Shown here piece after piece: positions 47,735 to 56,156 of a stretch of 64,000 bases of DNA (positions are counted from its first letter, which is position 1; each line of letters starts with the position of its first letter). The notes beneath the pieces are model-generated. The model saw nothing but the letters and a program-made list of their open reading frames with translations, was not told where the DNA came from and ran no database searches. This stretch comes from Saccharospirillum salsuginis (lineage in GTDB: Bacteria; Pseudomonadota; Gammaproteobacteria; Pseudomonadales; Natronospirillaceae). The stretch covers positions 62,001 through 126,000 of the forward strand of contig NZ_BMXR01000001.1 of the NCBI RefSeq assembly GCF_014651855.1. Direction: 5' to 3'. Made by a program: the position numbers and the translations under genes.

Positions 47735-48526
47735 ATGCTCACCATCGAAAACCTCGAAGTCGCCTACTTCAACGCCATACAGGTACTGAAAGGCCTGACC
47801 CTGTCCGTGGATGACAGCGAAGTCGTCGCCCTGCTCGGCGCCAACGGCGCCGGCAAAACCACCCTGTTGAAAGCCGTCTCCGGCCTGTTACCACTGGAAA
47901 ACGGCGCCATCGGCGAAGGCCGCATCCGCTTTCAGGACCAACTGATCAACAAAACACCGCCGCACGAACTGGCACGGGCCGGCCTGCTCCACGTCCGCGA
48001 AGGCCGACGCATCTTCACCGAAATGTCCGTCGAAGAAAACCTGATATCCGCCACCTACGCCCTGACCGGCCGCGACGCCCAACCCGATTTCGAAGCGGTC
48101 TACAACTACTTCCCGCAACTGAAAGACCGCGCCCGTCAAACCGCCGGACTGCTGTCAGGCGGCGAACTACAAATGCTCGCCATCGGCCGAGCCCTGATCG
48201 GCCAGCCGCGACTGATCCTGCTGGACGAACCGTCACTCGGCCTAGCCCCCAAGATCGTCGACGAAATCTTCGACATCATCGCCCGCATCAACCAGGAACA
48301 AAACGTCAGCATCCTGCTGGTCGAACAAAACGCCAACGCCGCCTTCCGCATCGCCCATCGCGGCTACATTCTCGAAGGCGGTAAAGTCGTCCTGGAAGGT
48401 TCCGTCGCCGACCTGCGGCGCAACCCGGACATTCAAACGTTCTACCTGGGGTTGGGTGATCAGGAGGATAAAAAGTCGTTTCGGGATGTTAAGCACTATA
48501 AGCGTAGAAAGCGGTGGCTGGCATAA
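47735..48526 (+). CDS. livF: Branched-chain amino acid-type ABC ATPase LivF
   Basis: A 263-residue ATPase. Walker A GANGAGKTTLLKAVSG near 35-50, signature LSGGELQMLAIGRAL, Walker B LILLDEPSLGLAPKIVDE, and the switch region VEQNANAAFRIAHRGYIL. The last 25 residues (DQEDKKSFRDVKHYKRRKRW) are a basic tail beyond the usual end. Last gene of the transporter. Confidence 0.93.
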   Translation: MLTIENLEVAYFNAIQVLKGLTLSVDDSEVVALLGANGAGKTTLLKAVSGLLPLENGAIGEGRIRFQDQLINKTPPHELARAGLLHVREGRRIFTEMSVEENLISATYALTGRDAQPDFEAVYNYFPQLKDRARQTAGLLSGGELQMLAIGRALIGQPRLILLDEPSLGLAPKIVDEIFDIIARINQEQNVSILLVEQNANAAFRIAHRGYILEGGKVVLEGSVADLRRNPDIQTFYLGLGDQEDKKSFRDVKHYKRRKRWLA

Positions 48527-48648
48527 ACAGACGCGGTCGGCGTTGGATGACGGGTGCCGGATTCTGCCATTACACCGATTCCGTGGCTGGGTTCGCTCCC
48601 GAGGCGAGGCACCATTCCTCATTTGAAGTTAGGGAGACGGACGATCTT

Positions 48649-48760
48649 GTAGGGTGAGCACGGCCCACCAATATTGGGATGCAACCACAGGAAACAACGG
48701 ATAGCCGATAGATAACACAAAGCCGACTTATCCTTCCATGGTGGGCGATGCCCACCCTAC
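48649..48760. repeat. Inverted pair of GTAGGGTGGGC units
   Basis: Unit 48649-48670 (GTAGGGTGAGCACGGCCCAC, then CA) and inverted unit 48739-48760. Lies between livF and the acyl-CoA ligase gene; the rest of that 302-base gap shows nothing further. Confidence 0.88.
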
Positions 48761-48828
48761 GGTGACTAGTGGCTAGCACCGGCTACAGGCACGGGTTCAA
48801 GCACAAATACAGAGTTGAGAGCACAATC

Positions 48829-50661
48829 ATGAGTGAACCAAGATTTGGCGAAGCCGGTTACATCAGTCTGACCCAGTTGCTTCAGCAACACGCCGAGCAA
48901 TACCCCGACGACGTCGCCATGCGCCAGAAAGAATTCGGCATCTGGCAGGAAACCACCTGGCGTCAATATCGCGACCGCACTCATGCCATCGCCGCCGGCC
49001 TCACCCACCTCGGCATCGGCCCACAAGAACACGTCGGCATCATCAGCGAAAACCGCCAGGAATGGATCGTCAGCCAACTCGGCATCAACAGCGCCGGCGC
49101 CGTCACCTGCGGCATCTACCCCACCAGCCCCGTCGCCGAAGTCGTCTACCTGCTCGACAGCGCCGACTGCAAAGCCGTTTTTTGCGAAGACCAGGAACAG
49201 GTCGACAAAGTCCTGGCCATTCGCGACCGCCTGCCCAAACTGGAACACATCCTCGTCTTCGACCCCAAAGGCCTCGAACACTACGACCGCTCACTGTGGC
49301 GAAGCCTCGACGACCTGATCGAAGACGGCCGCGTCTACATGGCCGACCACCCCGACTGCATCCAGGAACGCCTCGCACAGCAACAGCCGGACGACACCGC
49401 CCTCATCGTCTTCACCTCAGGCTCCACCGGCCTGCCCAAGGCCGCCATGATCTCCTTCCACAACATCTGGGCCCAGATGGCCCTGTTGTGGGATGCCGTA
49501 CCGTCAGCCGCGCACCAGAACATCCTCTCCTACCTGCCCCTGTGCCACGTCGCCGAACAGGCCTTCTCGACCATGAACGCCATGTCGCGGCGCATGGTGG
49601 TGAACTTCGGCGAAAGCCTGCGCACCATTCGCACTGACCTGCAGGAAATCTCGCCGCAGATGTTCTTCGGCGTACCGCGAATCTGGGAAAAAATGCAATC
49701 CGAACTGGTCGTGCTGGGCGAACGCACCGGCCCACTGCGCCGCTGGTTGTTGAACAAGGCGCTGACCTCCGCCCAGAAACGCGGGGCCAAACGAAAGGCC
49801 GACTGGTCACCGTATGAACGACTCGAATACACCCTGCTGCGCCCACTGGTCTATCGCCCGGTGCTCGGCTACCTGGGTCTGGCCCGGTGCGACATCGCCA
49901 TGACCGCCGCCGCTCCAATCTCGGCCGACCTGCTGGCCCTGTTCCGGGGCATGGGGCTGCCGCTGATCGAGATCTGGGGCATGACCGAAACCACCGGCGC
50001 CGCCACACTGCAGGACCTGGACCTGACCGGTGAAGGCCGCATCGGCCGCGCCATTTCCGGACTGGAGGTCAAAGTCGGGGACGACGGGGAACTGCTGGTC
50101 AAAGGCCCGACCGTCTTCAAAGGCTATTACAACAACGACACCGCCACCCGGGAGACCATCGTCGACGGCTGGCTGCACACTGGCGACGTGGTGGACGCCC
50201 ACCCCGACGGCACCTACACCATCGTCGATCGCAAGAAAGACATCATCATCAACGCCGCCGGCAAGAACCTCTCACCCAGCGTCATTGAAAACACCATCAA
50301 GGCCAGCCCCTTCATCAAGGAATGCATCGTCATCGGCGATCAGCGCAAATACGTCGCCGCCCTGATCCAGATCGACTACGACACCGTCGCCACCTGGGCC
50401 GACCGGCACAACCTGGCTTACACCACCTTCAAATCCCTCGCCGAACACCCGGAGGTCTACAAATTGATCCAGTCGGAAGTCGACAAGGGCAACGACCAAT
50501 TGGCCCGGGTCGAGCAGATCAAACGTTTCACGCTACTGACCAAGGAACTCGACCACGACGACGGCGAAGTGACGGCAACGATGAAGGTAAGACGCAAGAA
50601 AGTGGCCGAACAGTATGGGGAATTGATCGAAAGTCTCTTCCAGAGCCCATTAACTCAATAA
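48829..50661 (+). CDS. AMP-forming long-chain acyl-CoA synthetase family protein
   Basis: A 610-residue adenylating enzyme of the FAA1-like branch. P-loop TSGSTGLPKAAM near 203-214, GMTETTGAA near 385, YNNDTATRETIVDGWLHTGD near 430-450, and the hinge/Lys region with DRKKDIIINAAGKNLSPS. It should activate a carboxylic acid to its CoA thioester. ATG 48829 (MSEPRFGEAGY) is favoured over 48769. Transporter sets of the Liv type next to such a ligase are frequent in proteobacteria, suggesting the imported compound is an organic acid activated by this enzyme. Confidence 0.9.
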   Translation: MSEPRFGEAGYISLTQLLQQHAEQYPDDVAMRQKEFGIWQETTWRQYRDRTHAIAAGLTHLGIGPQEHVGIISENRQEWIVSQLGINSAGAVTCGIYPTSPVAEVVYLLDSADCKAVFCEDQEQVDKVLAIRDRLPKLEHILVFDPKGLEHYDRSLWRSLDDLIEDGRVYMADHPDCIQERLAQQQPDDTALIVFTSGSTGLPKAAMISFHNIWAQMALLWDAVPSAAHQNILSYLPLCHVAEQAFSTMNAMSRRMVVNFGESLRTIRTDLQEISPQMFFGVPRIWEKMQSELVVLGERTGPLRRWLLNKALTSAQKRGAKRKADWSPYERLEYTLLRPLVYRPVLGYLGLARCDIAMTAAAPISADLLALFRGMGLPLIEIWGMTETTGAATLQDLDLTGEGRIGRAISGLEVKVGDDGELLVKGPTVFKGYYNNDTATRETIVDGWLHTGDVVDAHPDGTYTIVDRKKDIIINAAGKNLSPSVIENTIKASPFIKECIVIGDQRKYVAALIQIDYDTVATWADRHNLAYTTFKSLAEHPEVYKLIQSEVDKGNDQLARVEQIKRFTLLTKELDHDDGEVTATMKVRRKKVAEQYGELIESLFQSPLTQ

Positions 50662-50744
50662 ATCGATCCTGACGATTAAATTATTTCGCTTTACTGGATC
50701 GGGGTTTTCGGTAGGGTTGCGATCCTTCGCACGAGGACCCCTTA

Positions 50745-51392
50745 TTGACCACCCAAGACCCCGTTCGCCCGCTCTGGGACTACGACACCATCGCCAACGG
50801 CCTGCGCGAGCAGGGCTGGATCCATTTGCAACACGGGATAGACGACGCCTTGGCGCTGGCATTGCTGCAGGACATACACCAGCATGACTCGGAGCAGTGG
50901 GACCCGGCGGGCATCGGTCGCCGGCAGAATCACCACACCAATGAACTGATCCGTCGCGACAGCACGCACTGGCTGAACGGGGCTACCGAGCCGCAGCAAC
51001 GCTATCTGGCCGCGACCGAAGCACTGCGCCTGGAGCTGAACCGCCGTCTCCTGCTGGGACTGTTCGACTACGAATGCCACTACGCCCGTTACGACGCAGG
51101 CGCTTTCTACCGCAAGCATGTGGACGCCTTCCGGGGCCGCTCCAACCGGGTATTGACCACCGTCACCTACCTGAACCCGGACTGGGCCCCGAACGCCGGG
51201 GGCGAATTGGTGTTATACGACGAGCACGACCAGGAACTGACCCGCCTGAGCCCCACCCTGGGCAGCATGGTGATTTTCCTCAGTGAGGACTTCCCGCACG
51301 AAGTGCTGGCCGCCGAACGCACCCGATTCAGCATAGCCGGCTGGTTCCGCAACAACAACAGCATTCAGGGCGTAGTCGACCCCAGCCGCTGA
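50745..51392 (+). CDS. 2-oxoglutarate/Fe(II) oxygenase (prolyl hydroxylase-like, SM-20 type)
   Basis: A 215-residue dioxygenase. The iron triad is visible: His and Asp in KHVDAF near 125-130 and the distal His in FPHEVL near 185, with Arg in RTRFSIAGWF binding 2-oxoglutarate. ARYDAGAFYRKHVDAF is the family pattern. Likely a protein prolyl hydroxylase; bacterial relatives act on elongation factor Tu. The only fitting start is TTG 50745 with GAGGA nine bases before it. It converges with, and overlaps by 28 bases, the DUF502 gene. Confidence 0.85.
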   Translation: MTTQDPVRPLWDYDTIANGLREQGWIHLQHGIDDALALALLQDIHQHDSEQWDPAGIGRRQNHHTNELIRRDSTHWLNGATEPQQRYLAATEALRLELNRRLLLGLFDYECHYARYDAGAFYRKHVDAFRGRSNRVLTTVTYLNPDWAPNAGGELVLYDEHDQELTRLSPTLGSMVIFLSEDFPHEVLAAERTRFSIAGWFRNNNSIQGVVDPSR

Positions 51393-51994
51393 CCGAGTTT
51401 GCCCGGTTCCACGCCGCGGGCGATGCCCGCGGTGACCATGAACTTAAGCGCCTCGTCGAAGGACCAGTCGACCTCGATGAGGTCCGATCGCCGCACCAGC
51501 ACCGTCATACCGGCGATCTGATAGCTGACCTGGAACAACACCGGTACCCAGTCCTCGCCCTCGTCACCCGGCAAAGCGTCGGCCAGCGGGCGAGGCAAGG
51601 TCTCGCTGGTGATAAAGCCAACCACGTAGTTATCGTTCGCCTGGCGCACCAGCACGGTTTGTCGCGCCTTACTCTTCCCCTCGCCCTGACTGATCAGCGA
51701 CGCCATGTCCTTGACCGCGCCATAGACGGTCTTGATCAGCGGGAACCGCATCACCTGCTCTTCGAGCCGGCGAAAGAACCATTGAAAGGGTCGGACACTC
51801 AAGGCCAGCCCGACCACCAGAACCGCAATGAGAATCAACAGGAACCCCGTTCCGCCCCAGGGGTTGTGGACGCCGACCAGCGACAGCACAGTCTGTCCCA
51901 GGTTGTCCAACGTAATGGCGATGGACCAGAACAACCATACGGAAATGACCAGCGGGGTAATCGTCAGGATCCCGCGCCATAGCGTTCGTTTCAT
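51365..51994 (-). CDS. DUF502 family membrane protein
   Basis: A 209-residue protein with two membrane helices (about 9-31 and 47-70), then a soluble domain with FPLIKTVYGAVKDMASLISQ and a later VPVLFQVSYQIAG segment. This matches DUF502 as I know it; function unknown. ATG 51994 has AAAGG upstream; TTG 52015 is possible. Its 3' end overlaps the oxygenase gene on the other strand. Confidence 0.85.
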   Translation of the reverse strand: MKRTLWRGILTITPLVISVWLFWSIAITLDNLGQTVLSLVGVHNPWGGTGFLLILIAVLVVGLALSVRPFQWFFRRLEEQVMRFPLIKTVYGAVKDMASLISQGEGKSKARQTVLVRQANDNYVVGFITSETLPRPLADALPGDEGEDWVPVLFQVSYQIAGMTVLVRRSDLIEVDWSFDEALKFMVTAGIARGVEPGKLGQRLGSTTP

Positions 51995-52084
51995 AGCAAC
52001 CTTTCTCACATTCAATGAATTGAACAGTGGTTAGCACCGATAGTAAGACTGATGCAGGTTATCGAATGAGACTCCTTATTGATT

Positions 52085-52100
52085 GTTACAAAATGTAAAC
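52085..52100. promoter_or_regulatory. Palindrome GTTACAAAATGTAAAC
   Basis: Near-perfect dyad with perfect core TTACA-N3-TGTAA in the 185-base gap between the DUF502 gene and the bacterioferritin genes. Its position suits an operator for either. A TATACT at 52142-52147 may be the -10 of the bacterioferritin promoter. No Fur box is evident. Confidence 0.4.
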
Positions 52101-52179
52101 ACTTGGGCGTACTTGGTCACCCAAACAGCGCTCAATGCCGTTATACTGCGACCACCTAATCGGAACGGGGAGAGAACCG

Positions 52180-52656
52180 ATGAAAGGAGAAGCTCGGATA
52201 CTGGACCTGCTCAACAAAGTACTCACCGTTGAGCTGACGTCCATCAACCGCTACTTCCTGCACGCACGCATGTACAAGAACTGGGGGCTCGACCGGCTCA
52301 ACGAGCACAACTACAAAAAGTCCATCAAGGACATGAAACAGGCCGACGACCTGATCGAACGGATCCTGTTTCTGGAAGGTCTGCCCAACCTGCAAAAGCT
52401 CAACCGGCTGATGATCGGCGAGCACACCGAAGAGATGATTCAGGCCGACCACGATTTCCAGCTGGAACAGATGGTGTTGCTGCGCGAAGCCATTGAAGCC
52501 AGCGAGAAGGCTCGGGATTTTGTCACCCGCGATCTGCTGGTCGACATCCTCGACTACGAGGAAGACTACCTCGACTGGATCGAAACGCAGCAATACCAGA
52601 TCGCCCACATGACGATCGAGAATTACCTCCAAGCCAACATGAGTGACGAGGACTGA
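52180..52656 (+). CDS. Bacterioferritin, haem-binding subunit with degenerate ferroxidase centre
   Basis: A 158-residue four-helix protein of the 24-mer iron store. Using E. coli Bfr numbering it keeps Glu18, Tyr25 and the haem ligand Met52, but ferroxidase residues are changed: Glu51 to Asp, His54 to Gln, Glu94 to Gln, His130 to Tyr. It should bind haem at the dimer interface but not oxidise iron itself. ATG 52180 follows a GGGGAGAG ribosome site. Four bases separate it from the second subunit gene. Confidence 0.93.
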   Translation: MKGEARILDLLNKVLTVELTSINRYFLHARMYKNWGLDRLNEHNYKKSIKDMKQADDLIERILFLEGLPNLQKLNRLMIGEHTEEMIQADHDFQLEQMVLLREAIEASEKARDFVTRDLLVDILDYEEDYLDWIETQQYQIAHMTIENYLQANMSDED

Positions 52657-52660
52657 GATC

Positions 52661-53128
52661 ATGAAAGGCAACCCTAAGATTATCGATGCCCTGAACCGCC
52701 TACTGGGCAATGAACTGGCCGCCATGGACCAGTACTTCCTGCACTCGGAAATGTACAAGGACTGGGGCCTGAACAAGCTCTACGAGCGCATTTCCCATGA
52801 GTTCGACGACGAAAAGGGCCACGCCACCAAACTGATCGAACGCATCCTGTTCCTGGAAGGCAAACCCGACATGAAGGGCCGGGATGAGATCAAGATCGGG
52901 CACGACGTGCCCTCGATGCTGCAAAACGACCTGGACGTCGAGTACGCCGTCGACAAGATGCTCAAAGACACCATCGACCTGTGTGAGGCCGAGCAGGATT
53001 ACGCCACGCGCGATATCCTGGAAACCCTGATCGACGACACCGAAACGGACCACACCTACTATCTGGAACAGCAACTGCGCCTGATCAAGATGATCGGCCT
53101 GGAAAACTACCTGCAGTCCCAGATGTAA
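52661..53128 (+). CDS. Bacterioferritin, ferroxidase subunit lacking the haem Met
   Basis: A 155-residue subunit complementing the previous one. Ferroxidase ligands are present (Glu18, Glu51, His54, Glu94, and Glu128/His131, equal to E. coli Glu127/His130), while the haem ligand Met52 is replaced by Lys. ATG 52661 is close behind the first gene and has GAGG upstream, so the two are cotranslated. Heteromeric pairs of this kind are known in Neisseria and Pseudomonas relatives. Confidence 0.94.
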   Translation: MKGNPKIIDALNRLLGNELAAMDQYFLHSEMYKDWGLNKLYERISHEFDDEKGHATKLIERILFLEGKPDMKGRDEIKIGHDVPSMLQNDLDVEYAVDKMLKDTIDLCEAEQDYATRDILETLIDDTETDHTYYLEQQLRLIKMIGLENYLQSQM

Positions 53129-53137
53129 GCCTGACCC

Positions 53138-53167
53138 GTCCCTTTCCTTTTACAGAGGGAAAGGGAC
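53138..53167 (+). terminator. Stem-loop after the bacterioferritin operon
   Basis: GTCCCTTTCC (53138-53147) pairs perfectly with GGAAAGGGAC (53158-53167) around a ten-base loop, nine bases after the stop. No T run follows, so it may be a message 3' end structure rather than a strong terminator. Confidence 0.55.
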
Positions 53168-53549
53168 AACCCTGCCCTTCCATCCCGAACCTGCTCAGGA
53201 ATTGATCTGTGACATTTCCCCGTGGGACTCTGTGATCGATTCCTCAATCCGGAACATTCAAACCCTCAAAATGCAAAAAACGGGCTTCGTCCCTTCAAGA
53301 ATCACCCCGGATTCAGTATTGTTTGCGCCGCGCGTCGAAGTATAAGCCCGTCGCTCAAGGACACGGCTCGGTACGCGGACCTACTCGTCTTTACGTCTGG
53401 ATAAGGAATCCACTATGTCAGTCAGTCCTCTCAACCTTCAGTACATTAACCGTCAAATCGCTTGAGGAGCCGCATCACTGCAGCCCTCAAGGTATATGAG
53501 GCATGACACAAAACCCCACGGACTATTTGTTGAAAAGGAATAAATCAGC
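53168..53549. other. Leader region of the T6SS cargo cluster, no clear gene
   Basis: No substantial ORF. A 16-codon frame at 53415-53465 (MSVSPLNLQYINRQIA) has AAGGAA before its ATG and may be a leader peptide or a gene remnant. A second frame at 53503 runs into the DUF3540 gene out of phase. I see no repeats like those in other gaps, and no VgrG remnant that I can recognise. Confidence 0.4.
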
Positions 53550-53984
53550 ATGCAACTTCGATCCATATCCGATCCATCCCAGCCCACCACTGCGAACACC
53601 AACCCCAAGATCGCCCGGGTCCTCGGGGTAGCCGCCTCCTATCTTCGCATCGACATGGGCGATAGCGATCTTTGCGTTCCCTACACCCAATGTGCCGCAT
53701 CGATTCAGTGCGTACAGCCGAATGATCGAGTATTGGTTCGTATCATTGATGGCCAGCCGATCGTTGAAGCACGACTCATGCGGGAAGGGGAAACACCCGT
53801 GCGCATCACCAACGATGCCGAGGGCAATCTGACACTGGAGGCAACCCAAGCGCTGCGGCTTAGAACTCCCAACGCCGAGATCGCCATCGATGTGGATGGC
53901 GATTTGACGCTCAAGGCCAACAATATCGACTCCGAAGCCGAACAGGAAAACCGCCTCACCGGTCGGTACGTCAAGCTCAGCTAA
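53550..53984 (+). CDS. DUF3540 family protein (T6SS-associated)
   Basis: A 144-residue protein. The first half (KIARVLGVAASYLRIDMGDS, with two later Cys) looks like a small barrel; the second half has short repeating beta strands (GNLTLEATQALRLRTPNAEI, DVDGDLTLKANNI), recalling the needle of VgrG-like spikes. DUF3540 genes occur in T6SS cargo clusters beside DUF2169 and PAAR-like DUF4150. Preceded by AAGGAA. First gene of the cluster. Confidence 0.65.
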   Translation: MQLRSISDPSQPTTANTNPKIARVLGVAASYLRIDMGDSDLCVPYTQCAASIQCVQPNDRVLVRIIDGQPIVEARLMREGETPVRITNDAEGNLTLEATQALRLRTPNAEIAIDVDGDLTLKANNIDSEAEQENRLTGRYVKLS

Positions 53985-54001
53985 TCATCAGGAACCGTGA
54001 C

Positions 54002-55102
54002 ATGGCCATGGATGCAAACGATGCGAATAAAGACGGCTGGCATCACCATTGGAAAGCCATTATTGCCCTCTACAAACGACGCAAAAGACTCTACTCCGGC
54101 CTGAGCGAAGCGCGCACGGCCGCTACAGCCGAACACCTTCTGCTTGGGCATTTGGCCGGTCTCAGACACTGCTGGTCATACCTGGAACCGAACCCGGCCA
54201 AGCCTCCCGAGGCATTCGCCCAGCTGTTGTCCGGCCTTTGTTCCGCCGATCCGGAAGCCCGAACCCAGACTTTGGAACAACTCGAGGCTTTGTTGGAAGG
54301 CCCGGACCTTCAGGAGGACTCCGATCTGCAGGAGGCCGTCGAGACCGCCCTGCGTTTGGCGATGCCCATCAAAGAAAGCCCATCGGACTCCGGCACGTTG
54401 TTCGATCTGATCCAGTCATACACCGCCACCCATTCCTGGCTCTCGGACATACCCTGGCCATCGTACGAAACGGCCTCCGAGGCAGGTCAATCCGGTGTTG
54501 CACAGCCCGATGACTTCGTTTCCTTATTGACCGCTCATCAGGTTCCATCACTGAAGGACCGGATGATCGATACGCCCAATTCGGCCATGGTGTTCGGTCT
54601 GGCCTCTCGGCTGGGCGACGAATCCGCCTTGGATAGGCTCCTGGCCCTGGAAAACGAAAAACCTGAATGGGTCTTACCCGCTTATTGGCTGGCCTCGACC
54701 CGCCCCGCTCTGGAGCGCTTGTTAAGTGCCCTGTCCGACCCGCGCCTGGCCCCGATCGCCGCTCCAGTCTGGCAAGTCATGAGCGGGCAGGCGCTCGACC
54801 AGGAGCCCGCTCTCGGTGTAGCCGGTAAGAAGAAAAAAACCGGTCCGTTGCTGCCGAATCCCGAACCCGCAGCTCAATGGTGGGATCAACACTCTAGCCA
54901 AAACGGCCCTTGGCTGGATGGAAAACCGGTCACCGCCGAACACATTGAATCTTACCTCACGCGCTTCTGTGGCAATGCCACCTTACCCGTATGGTGGCTC
55001 TGGCAATTCGAAAAACACAAGGTACTGCCCAATATGGTACACAGCTGGCACCGGCAGCGAGTGGCTGTACTGAGAAGGGAAGCAACACATGGAACTGGAT
55101 AA
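54002..55102 (+). CDS. TIGR02270-like helical repeat protein (T6SS-associated)
   Basis: A 366-residue, mostly helical protein with HEAT-like repeats (TAEHLLLGHLAGLRHCWSYL; DPEARTQTLEQLEALLEGPD; NSAMVFGLASRLGDESALDR). Resembles the TIGR02270 family of T6SS-neighbour proteins; exact role unknown, perhaps an adaptor. ATG 54002 with AGGAA upstream. Overlaps the next gene by 14 bases. Assignment by pattern and context. Confidence 0.6.
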   Translation: MAMDANDANKDGWHHHWKAIIALYKRRKRLYSGLSEARTAATAEHLLLGHLAGLRHCWSYLEPNPAKPPEAFAQLLSGLCSADPEARTQTLEQLEALLEGPDLQEDSDLQEAVETALRLAMPIKESPSDSGTLFDLIQSYTATHSWLSDIPWPSYETASEAGQSGVAQPDDFVSLLTAHQVPSLKDRMIDTPNSAMVFGLASRLGDESALDRLLALENEKPEWVLPAYWLASTRPALERLLSALSDPRLAPIAAPVWQVMSGQALDQEPALGVAGKKKKTGPLLPNPEPAAQWWDQHSSQNGPWLDGKPVTAEHIESYLTRFCGNATLPVWWLWQFEKHKVLPNMVHSWHRQRVAVLRREATHGTG

Positions 55103-56156
55103 CACGACCACCTGGCAGGCCCAGGTGTTTCAGAGCTGGGCTCATGCAGGGCAACGCCAGCAGGTCCTGGTGATCAAAGCAGGGTACCGTTATGAACGGG
55201 ATGGCACGCTCACGCCACTCGAAACGACCGAAGACCTGGTCGCAGTCGACGAATACCGGGACGACCCGGCGTGCTCAAGCGTCTCCAAAGCCGCCGAATT
55301 GGTGCCGTTCAAACAAGGGTTCGAACTGGTGGTCCAGGGCCGGGTGGAACCGCAACCCGGCAAGTGCTTGCAGCGCCTGGGTGTATCCCTGGTGCGTGAC
55401 AGCAAGGCTCAATGGGAAAAACAGCTTGCTCTGTTCGGCCCTCGGGTATGGAAGTCTCATCCGCTCAGCGGGCTTCGCCCCAGCGACCCAGGTCCTTTGG
55501 AACCCCTGGACATCTGCTGGGAGAACGCCTTTGGCGGTATCTCGGAAAGCGGAGAGGCCCGTTTTGACAACAACCCCGCAGGCTGCGGCTGGGCCGAACG
55601 CCAAGGTCGCAAAGCCAAGGGGCAGCCGATTCCACAAATCGATCAGGAACCGTTGATTACCCGAGCCAACAAACGCTATCAGCCGGCCGGGTACGGACCG
55701 ATCGCACCGCATTGGGGGGAACGGACCAACGCCTTCGACACCCTGGACAAAGACAAATCCCAGGAAGGTGGTTGCCCTTATACATCGTCCACCCCGGAAA
55801 ACCTCTACAACTGCGCGCCGGTGGATCAGCAGCTCTCACATCCACCCCAGCCCGGAGATCGACTGGTGTTGTCGCACTGGTACCCGGACCACCCGGAGGT
55901 CGAAATCGAGCTGCCCTCGCCATCCCTCCGTTGCGTATTGACGACCGGTGGCCGGCCAGTCAAGGCCGTTCACCCTCATTGGGACACGCTGATGGTGAAC
56001 ACCACCGACCAGACGGTACACCTGATATTCCGCCTGGGCTTGAATGATGCCGATCTGCCGGATAGCCCGCGTCTCGTTCTAAGCGAAGAACAGGCCTCGG
56101 CATTGGCCGGCGAACGTCCCGAACCGGAAGCGCTCAAACAGGAGGGGATGGCATGA
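55089..56156 (+). CDS. DUF2169 family T6SS adaptor
   Basis: A 355-residue protein. Family traits: an N-terminal beta region with VLVIKAGYRYERDGTLTPLE, FKQGFELVVQGRVEPQPGK, then WENAFGGISESGEARFDNNP and later RANKRYQPAGYGPIAPHWGE. DUF2169 proteins are known as adaptors that help load effectors with PAAR-like domains onto VgrG. It overlaps both neighbours (14 and 4 bases), so the set is made together. Confidence 0.85.
   Translation: MELDNTTTWQAQVFQSWAHAGQRQQVLVIKAGYRYERDGTLTPLETTEDLVAVDEYRDDPACSSVSKAAELVPFKQGFELVVQGRVEPQPGKCLQRLGVSLVRDSKAQWEKQLALFGPRVWKSHPLSGLRPSDPGPLEPLDICWENAFGGISESGEARFDNNPAGCGWAERQGRKAKGQPIPQIDQEPLITRANKRYQPAGYGPIAPHWGERTNAFDTLDKDKSQEGGCPYTSSTPENLYNCAPVDQQLSHPPQPGDRLVLSHWYPDHPEVEIELPSPSLRCVLTTGGRPVKAVHPHWDTLMVNTTDQTVHLIFRLGLNDADLPDSPRLVLSEEQASALAGERPEPEALKQEGMA

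Noticed and set aside
53503..53631. A 42-codon frame starting ATG 53503
   Set aside because: It overlaps the DUF3540 gene in another frame for most of its length and has no recognisable features.
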